A DNA stretch of 64,000 nt from Silurus meridionalis (lineage: Eukaryota; Chordata; Actinopteri; Siluriformes; Siluridae). The stretch lies in NCBI RefSeq assembly GCF_014805685.1, contig NC_060896.1, forward strand, positions 3,836,389-3,900,388, read 5' to 3'. The notes beneath the pieces are model-generated. The model was not told where the DNA came from. It searched no databases and worked only from the letters and a program-made list of their open reading frames with translations. Position 1 is the first letter of the stretch, and each line of letters opens with the position of its first letter. Below, in pieces: positions 56,820 to 64,000 of this stretch. The position numbers were made by a program, and so were the translations under genes.

Positions 56820-57418
56820 TTATTAACACTGTATGGCCAAAAGTATTGGGACAAATCTATTATTTTATTTATTTATTTATTTATTTTTAAGTCCAAGGAA
56901 TGGTTCTTCCCCAAAGTCTACAACACAATTGTACACATTTACATTTATGTCATTTGGCAGACGTCCTTATGCAGAGCGAATTACAGTTATCTTAGTTATA
57001 CAGCTGAGCAATTAAGGGTTAAAACCCAGAAGCTTGATGGTCCTGAGATTTGAACCTATGACCTTCCGATTAGAAGGGCCAACAGCTACCACTTCCTATT
57101 AGGAGATATAGGATGCCTTTGGTGCATTAGGATTACATTTTCTCTTGAACTAGGAAAACCTGTCCCAGCATGACAACAGGTTAGATGGTTTGGGAGATGG
57201 CCTCAACCCCAGGCCTCCTCACCTCTCCTCCAGTCAGTACCTGACTTCACTAACAACCTTGTGGCTGATTAAAATCACACCCAGATCTCCACAAAATCTA
57301 AAAAACATCTTCCCAGAAGAGTGAACTATATGAGAGCAAATGGAGCCTAAATAAGGAATGAGATGTTGAAAATCATATAATCAGGTGTCCACAAACTTTT
57401 GCCCACTCAGTGTGTAGT
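56820..57418 (+). mobile_element. 'TATTGGGACACC' DNA element split by a SINE
   Basis: Left end CACTGTATGGCCAAAAGTAT TGGGACA; right part CATCTTCCCAGAAGAGTGAA and CAAACTTTTGCCCACTCAGT. A SINE at 56935-57110 lies inside. Confidence 0.65.
56935..57110 (-). repeat. tRNA-derived SINE nested in a DNA element
   Basis: On - strand the tRNA-like head (GTGGTAGCTGTTGGCCCTTC, then GGAAGGTCATAGGTTCAAAT with the B box) is followed by a body ending in the tail words TTTACATTTATGTCATTTGG and CAGACG as read on +. Confidence 0.7.
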
Positions 57419-57545
57419 ATAATGTGCAGCCTAGAAGCCATTTAAAGCTCATTCTGGATCATTACTGCTGATATTCAGCATGTAGGTTGCATCGCCAAGG
57501 AGAAATTCATCCAGGTCAGTCCGAGAGTATCTGGCATTTTAACAG

Positions 57546-57546
<1 letters not shown>

Positions 57547-57607
<61 letters not shown>
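57547..57607 (+). repeat. (GT)n microsatellite
   Basis: GT run of about 30 units. Confidence 0.95.
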
Positions 57608-57608
<1 letters not shown>

Positions 57609-58199
57609 AAACAGATTGAGACAGAGATACCTATGGGAGTTGGCCATCACCTCTCTCCAGCAAACACATCACCGGTTCATTCTATCTCTTTCTCTCTCAC
57701 ACACTCGCTCCATATTCTCCTCCATATTTCATCCTGTTTTCTCTCTTTATTCCTGAACATTGCTTCCACATTTCTTTCTATTCATAATTCATGATTGCGT
57801 TCGAGCTCAATTCTAAAGAAGCTTCATACGAGAAGCAGCACATCAGTCTCCTCATCACGCAGACGTACAAAATCGTACGCATGAAAGGAGCCATTTTCAC
57901 AAAAGAAGATTTTTGTCTCATTCACGCAGACCCTTTTTTTTTCGTGATGCTCTCAGTGCAAGTACTCACGTTAAGAACAGAATCATTACAGTGCTCCAGT
58001 GCTTCTGGAAATTCTGGGGTTTTTTTTGTATGATTGTATGAAAGTCAGGGTTTTTTTGTATCTGTATGATGTTCTGCTTCCTCCTCTAACAATAATAACC
58101 CTCTCCACACCATGATGGAACCTGAAACAGTTAGGTATTTGATGATTTGAACTGACACACATGATATGGAGCACATCTCGCTTGGATGCAAGACCACCG

Positions 58200-58420
58200 T
58201 TTTCAAGAGGACCAGGTTTTAGCTCACGTTCACACCACTAAATGGACAGAATCCACATGTTTGATTTGGCACGTCTTTACGCTGGATGCCCTTCCTAACT
58301 CAACCCTCCCAAATTTATCCGGGCTTGGGACCGGCACTGAAAGTGGCTGGGGTTGGAACCTGGGCCGCAGCAGTGAGAGCGCAGCATCCTAACCACTAGA
58401 CCACCAGGGAACCTAAATTT
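58200..58420. repeat. Dispersed repeat with tRNA-like tail
   Basis: CTGGATGCCCTTCCTAACTC, GGCTGGGGTTGGAACCTGGG and GCATCCTAACCACTAGACCA form a well-known fish repeat text; the last part is tRNA-like in the reverse direction. Confidence 0.55.
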
Positions 58421-60967
58421 ACACAAAATGAAGTAGTAAAAAATATACAGTGTCAAACTGCCACTGCGAATGAAGAAAGCCCTACATATATGGTATATAA
58501 ACCAGAGATGGGGTATTCTGACTTAAAATAATGTTTGGTTTCAGGACACAGTTGGATTTCGGACATCGGTTCATTCAGCACCTCCTTTGCACAATCAACT
58601 CTAACTTGTATTGAAAGCCCCTTCAAAACCACTAATAGAAGGAAAAAGACGGCAAAAAGTGTGGAAGAGGAGTCGAAAGATTGACATCGTTGGCAATTAC
58701 CGCACGAGTTCGGGGAGGGAACGTATTAAGCAGGACAGCTTGTCATGTAGTTTGAGCCTCAAGATGGTTTTACTGTGAGAAAAGATCCAAAAGGAACAAA
58801 AACGATGACAAGGGCGACTGTCAGGCTTTTACCAGCGCCACTGAGTCATTTGGCTACAGTGACGTGTGTGAGTGCACCCAGAGTTCCCTCACACTTTATG
58901 GCCTTAGTTCTGTACCCATGCACATCATCAGGTCTTCTACATTCACAAGGATTTAAATATAAACTACATAAGAATTCACAGTAAAGCTGAAATAGATCTG
59001 GATTTATTTTTAGCTAAACACATATATACACACCCACACACTTACACACGTGTAGAACATTTTATAACCAGTGTGAACAGAACAAGAACAGTAACCCAAG
59101 CTCGAGATCAAACCAGGAAGCTGTGTGGTGAGTAACATTGCTGCCTAACAACTCCAGTATATACTATATTTTACCACAAATCCTTCATTTGCCTCAACCA
59201 GAAGCTTACCAACTTGGTGTTCCTGCAGATACATGACTTAAACACATATCCACAAGGAAAAATATACAAATCTTAGATCTTCTCCCTTGAGAAGGACAGT
59301 GAACCATTTCGAAAGTCAGAAAATAAATGGGTCTCAAACGCTCTAGGGGACGACATTAACGGGGCCTGCTTTGTCGCTTTAAAGATCTGATGAATATTTC
59401 ATTATGCCGTCTTGAGCTTTGCTAAATCGAGCTCTGCGCTACGTCTGCACTCTGTTTCCCAGTGTCGTCTTTACCTCCAGGTCCTGCGGACTTCTAATTA
59501 ACTCCCCTCTCATCCCAGGAGAAAGCCAGCGTTCAGAACCACCCAATTAACGCTCGATATAACCTCCTGGATTTAACAGAGGGGCCGGTAGGGTAAATAT
59601 GGACCAATTAGAGCTTGAACATCAGGACAAACGCCTGCAGACCTGACACTAAACACAGATGGGGGGAAGAGTTGGGGATTTTTTTTTTGTATGCAGGGCA
59701 GAGACACATGATCGCACAGCTACAGTCATGGGACAGACTGCTGAAGGCATCTGTCTCCTTTATACCAATATATATATAATGTTTTGTTTTATATCTAATG
59801 GTCTAATGAATGTTAAAGCATTCTCCACTCTTCTCTACCCTCATTTCTTTCTGCAAAACATCTTAAAATCCCAAACTCCATGTTTATTTCCTGAGTTGAC
59901 ACGTTGACATATTGCTAGCACTTAGCCCAAAGTAAGCTGAGGTATAATTACATAAGGCTATAATAAACATGTCAGAGTATTAGCCCATAGCACAACTTCC
60001 TCTGTATGTAATAAATCGTGTAAAGTGAGAGCTGCTTTGAGCCACTGAATGGAAAATTCACGTGGTCTTTCATAACACTCCCTGCTTATGAGAGGTTTTC
60101 CTGAGGAAATGCACGCGCTGACCTTTAAACCACAAGCAACCTTTATTCCTGTAGAAATCCAGTGAAACACACAAATCCGTATATTACGGATTTTGCGGAT
60201 GCATAAAAAAAAACACATTTCACACACTTATTCACACCCAGGCGCAGTGTGGCGTTGGGAATTCATGCTTTCACAGGAAGCGTTACAGAAATTCCTGTCA
60301 GGATCCCTAATGAGCTAGTCGGAGGTTAGCATGGAAACAGACACAGAAGGGAGTGTATCCCTTTTGAGGAAACATGGATGGAATGGGATTTTGATAATAA
60401 ACAGAAAAAAGACAGAATGAAAATAGAACTCATTAGTTAATTGGAGTTTTTAAATAATCAATGCAGTGGTATGAATATCTAGCACATTTAATTTACTATT
60501 TAAAATCACAGCAAGAAACACATCATTCTGGCTTTGCTAACATTATTCTGAGGTAGAAGATGCCCCCTGGGCTGCATGTCGGACCCCAGAGGAGTCTTAT
60601 ATTCTGAAGGAAATGTTTGCTTAAATAATACATTCATGTATTCTAATTTATTTTCCTGGTGAGGCTGTGACTCTTTGAATATGTTGTACTTCTTATTCCT
60701 TCTGTTTTGCTATTATGGGTTTTTAGCGAGCAAACAAACCGGTGGTCAGGCGTGATAACTCTTCCAGCTCTCCTGAAACGATGAACACATGCTGCATTAC
60801 ATGTAATTGATAATCTGTACAAACATGATGCAACGTAGTGCACGATTTGTTAAAAATGTGTTAGTGGCTGGTGAAAATGTTGTAGAAGGGATCATATGAA
60901 AAAGTAAATACTAGCAGAGATTTATAGAAATAAAGTTTTGCATATTGATATTTATGTTTCAACCTTC
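58421..60967. other. Intergenic, no gene recognised
   Basis: No recognised mobile element or exon. The stretch 59280-59640 is free of repeats and more GC-balanced than its surroundings. Confidence 0.4.
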
Positions 60968-61181
60968 CTACCTAAATCATTGTTGATAATGAATGTGAGA
61001 AATCATTAACATGACCAGTGTCTTCACATAGTTTAATATCATTAATTATTAATAATAATTAATAATTAAATGTAAATTGAGCAAATTTGTTATTTCAGAA
61101 GTGTGTATCAAACTGGTAGCCCTTTACATTTATCAGTAACCAAGAAGTAGCTCTCGGTTTTAAAAAGCTTGGTGACTCCTG
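60968..61181 (-). mobile_element. Truncated copy of the 18.7-kb hAT-type family
   Basis: The reverse complement reads CAGGAGTCACCAAGCTTTTT, CGAGAGCTACTTCTTGG, AAATTTGCTCAATTTA and CTATGTGAAGACACTGGTCA, parallel to 18742-18965. The distal GC-rich third and the second terminus are missing. Confidence 0.72.
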
Positions 61182-61305
61182 CTCTAGAGAGAAGGTTCAA
61201 GGAGGTTTTGTTGATGAAGTGCAAAGTGTCATTGTGGTCATGTTTCTGGATTCTCATTAATGACAAGCTGTGTATTTATTTCTTTATTTCTTCATTTATC
61301 AGTAA

Positions 61306-61393
61306 TACCTCCACTTGTGTGGGAACGACTGTTTATAGCTGCATTATAGCGTTATAGCAGCTATAAACGGTCGTTCCCACACAAGTGGCGGTA
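61306..61393. repeat. Palindrome with about 37-bp arms
   Basis: 61306-61342 and 61357-61393 are reverse complements with two mismatches around a 14-nt spacer. The arm word GGGAACGACTGTTTATAGCT recurs once as a single arm at 4320-4341 (one mismatch in the shared part). Confidence 0.88.
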
Positions 61394-62519
61394 AAGTAAA
61401 AGGAGTGAAAGGAAGTAAGTAAAAGGAACTTGTCATCGCAACATTATATGTAACTATTAACAGTTAAAGGGACGACCTGACATTTGTTTCCACATATTAC
61501 TAAATCTCAGTAGTATAAGAGGAATAAAACATTTCACCAAAAAATTGTTATAGGATAATAATCACCTTCAGGTTTGGAATGGGAAAGAGAGATGTAACTT
61601 GTGAGTGAAAATTCCTTCACGTTGCAGATCGGAAGAATAAAAAGTTGTTATTATTCTTATAAAAAATATGATAGAATCCATCAGTATTGTAGAGAAACGC
61701 AGTAAAACAAAGCGCTGCATCACAGACGGGAATCTCATACAGCGAGACTGAATGTCAACGCAAGAAACCCAATGAACACAATTTAACTAGTCTCCTTTCA
61801 CTGTAGCCACAGCAGCACCTCTAACATCACGTACATCATCTCTCGCAGAAGCATCGATATTAGTTTGAGTTTTCTGTGCTTTTTCTCTGTGCATTACGGT
61901 TTATCTCGGGATTTGAAATGAAGGCAAATCGTTTGTTTTTGTGCAAATTCTACAGGAAAGAAAACGCTTAAAAAAAAGCTTGGCAACTGTTTCTTTCCTC
62001 ACAATATTCAGCTGTTCTTCAAAAGTCTGTGTTATAAATGTCCTTATTGTGTATTTGCGTCCAAATCAATTTCCTCTCTTGTGTTAGCCATTGTGGAATG
62101 ACAAAATAATATTTAAATAAAAACGCTATTAAATCCACATGAATATATTGAAATTTGTGCAGTTTGCTATGGATGTGGTTTACCAGCTCTGACTAGTGCA
62201 CTTTCTGACCATCCAATCAAAGTATGCGAACGTCTATGCTACTGGATGTCTTCTAGATGGTCCCGAAGTCGCCAACTCGCAATCTGATTGGTTAAAGCAA
62301 CATCCTTCAAAATTAAGCTACAATGCAGTCACTCGCACTGCTGATTCTGAACGCCTGAAGCCGGCATCATGTGATGTGATGGCTCAAATCTGATTGGATA
62401 GAAACTGTAATAGAAACCTACACTATTGAAAGCAGTGTTACAGCGAGAAAACCTATAAACTGAAGAGAATAGACTATTGGGAATAATTGAATACATATTT
62501 ATTGTCAAAATTTATACAA
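61394..62519. other. Intergenic, no gene recognised
   Basis: AT-rich sequence with no recognised repeat or exon. Confidence 0.4.
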
Positions 62520-62985
62520 TATTTATATTGCCAAAAGTATTGGGTCACCTGGTCATAAGTACGGTATGTGATTTTTTTCGCATTGCATTCCACATTTAGT
62601 CCCAATTCACTCTTATAATTCCCTCCAATCTTCTGGGAAGATGTTTCACTAGATTTTGGAGTGTGCTTATGGATATTTGTGTTTAGCTACAAGGGTGTTA
62701 CTAAAGGCAGGTACTCGTGTAGGTGAGGAGACCTGGGGTGCAGTCAGCGTTCACATTCATCACAAAGGTGTTCAGTAGGAATGAAATCAGAGCTCTATAG
62801 CAGCAAGATCTTCCTCTCCAAAGCATGTAAACCAGATCTTCAAGGAGCTCACTTTGTGCACAGGAGCATCGCCTTGCTGGAACAGGTTTGTGTTAATAAG
62901 TTCAAGCGAATGCTAAATTTTATTATAGCGCCATCTAAAGACGTCCTGTACAATTGAGAGCCTACAGTTTTTTTGGTAACAGTTT
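62520..62985 (-). mobile_element. 'TATTGGGACACC' DNA element copy
   Basis: Starts TTGCCAAAAGTATTGGGTCA; body TCTTCTGGGAAGATGTTTCA, GGAGACCTGGGGTGCAGTCA and AGACGTCCTGTACAATTGAG. Right terminus decayed or removed where the mariner copy begins. Confidence 0.65.
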
Positions 62986-62989
62986 GGAA

Positions 62990-63515
62990 AAGAACGAGGT
63001 GGTATCAAAAACGTTTGAAGACTAGATTTGTAACACTCCAACAGATGGCAGCACAAGGCTGCATGCACAGTCACAGGGAGCACCAGCCTTCATAAGTCAG
63101 TGTGCCAAAAGATATCGTCTTGTGTACATCGGAAACTCTGCAGCTGATGCTATTCTGAACACATGGGCACTCTGTCACCGGGCTCTTCCTCACACGTGAA
63201 TTTCTCACTGGAAACAACATGATCAGACATGATCCATGATTTCCGCACCCACCCTACTCGCCAAATTCAGCTCCTGCGGACTTTGCCATTTTCTCAAAGA
63301 TTATGATCCAGCTAAAAAGGTCACCGTTTTGACACCATTGCGGAGATCCGCAAAAATGTGCATGACACACTTCGAAAAGAAGACGTCTAGGGCCCAGTGC
63401 AGGAGTGACAGAAATGCTGGGAGCACTTTATTGCTGTGCAAAAGGACTATTTTAAAGGTGATAGTGAGAAAACTTAGATAAATAAAGTACTTTCTTAAAA
63501 CTTTTTGATTATGGG
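62990..63515 (+). pseudogene. Mariner-like element with transposase fossil
   Basis: Both ends look like decayed mariner termini (ACGAGGTGGTATCAAAAACG; AAGTACTTTCTTAAAACTTT). The body encodes, out of frame, HPPYSPNSAPADFAIFSKI-like, TVLTPLRRSAKMCMTHFEKK-like and CWEHFIAVQKDYFKGD-like pieces of a mariner transposase C-terminal half. Frameshifts and a large internal deletion make it inactive. Confidence 0.72.
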
Positions 63516-63694
63516 TCTGTGGGCCTATGAACTGCACCTATGTATGTTTTTGACCTGGTTTTGCCAGTCAACATAAAACAGTTTTTTGTGTGGAAATGCA
63601 TATAAATAAAAAGATCTCTATTCTCCATTTACACTTATTATTTAATTATGAATCCGAATGTTTAGCAGTAAAATTGAAACACAAGACTATGGCA

Positions 63695-63860
63695 CTGTGA
63701 AGAAATTAAAAAGCGCGAGCCAATCACGCGCCAGTTCGTCATCAGACGTCGCCAGGACCAGGAAGATTGATGACGTTGTTTTTGTGCGCCAGGGAACCGG
63801 CTTGTGATTAATTCGTAAACGTTGGTGAATTCGCGTGTGCACATTTCAGGTTTATTTTAT
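63695..63860. promoter_or_regulatory. Possible promoter of a neighbouring gene
   Basis: Local rise of CpG dinucleotides with AGCCAATCACGCGCC (CCAAT box), GTCATCAGACGTCGCC and TGATGACGTTG (CRE-like). Sequence returns to AT-rich after 63860. No coding exon follows within the window, so this is a weak call. Confidence 0.25.
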
Positions 63861-64000
63861 TTATATGTAAGATGTAGTTGGGGGCTGAAGGTCACATGGA
63901 ATAAGATCTGAATTATAAATAAAAACGTTTTTTGTTTGTGTTCAATTTGAGCGGCGTTTGTTGTGTTGATGTCTGAGACACAGAGCAGCGCTGAATAAGA

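Overview
The window looks like nuclear DNA of a ray-finned (teleost) fish. It is AT-rich, and dinucleotide microsatellites, tRNA-derived SINEs, degenerate LINE pieces with fish-type reverse-transcriptase words, and many short DNA transposons occur every few kilobases. No bacterial or phage gene organisation is visible. A catfish-like (otophysan) source is possible, but that is only an impression from the repeat mix.

The only protein-coding gene I can support is the orphan G-protein-coupled receptor gene gpr149, on the + strand. It has four coding exons: 31382-32287, 34549-34732, 34823-35304 and 49682-50275. They join with consistent phases and GT-AG borders into a 721-residue receptor, close to the roughly 730 residues I recall for mammalian GPR149. 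A CpG-rich block (about 30960-32300) covers the 5' leader and exon 1. Intron 3 is 14.4 kb and full of repeats.

Layout: 1-30.2 kb is intergenic. It holds a 650-bp minisatellite, SINEs, an 88-bp-arm palindrome, LINE tails, a mariner fossil, a hAT-type element with a perfect 8-bp target duplication (18742-19061), two pogo/Tigger-like remnants, a large inverted repeat pair (20.2/22.0 kb) and many microsatellites. 30.2-30.8 kb is an ACAG-rich satellite just upstream of the gpr149 promoter region. 31.4-50.3 kb is gpr149, with nested hAT elements in intron 1 and LINE, mariner, SINE and TIR elements in intron 3. 50.5-64 kb is again intergenic, with TIR elements, a minisatellite, a long polypyrimidine tract, a second copy of the 18.7-kb hAT family, a mariner fossil and, at the right edge, a short CpG- and CCAAT-containing stretch that might be the start of a neighbouring gene.

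I found no new multi-gene system. The most notable points are the gene structure of gpr149 (including a 90-nt intron that stays open in frame), a minisatellite that twice sits on the same transposon end, a nested hAT insertion with exact target duplication, and near-perfect palindromes. All family assignments come from reading motifs and were not checked by database search.
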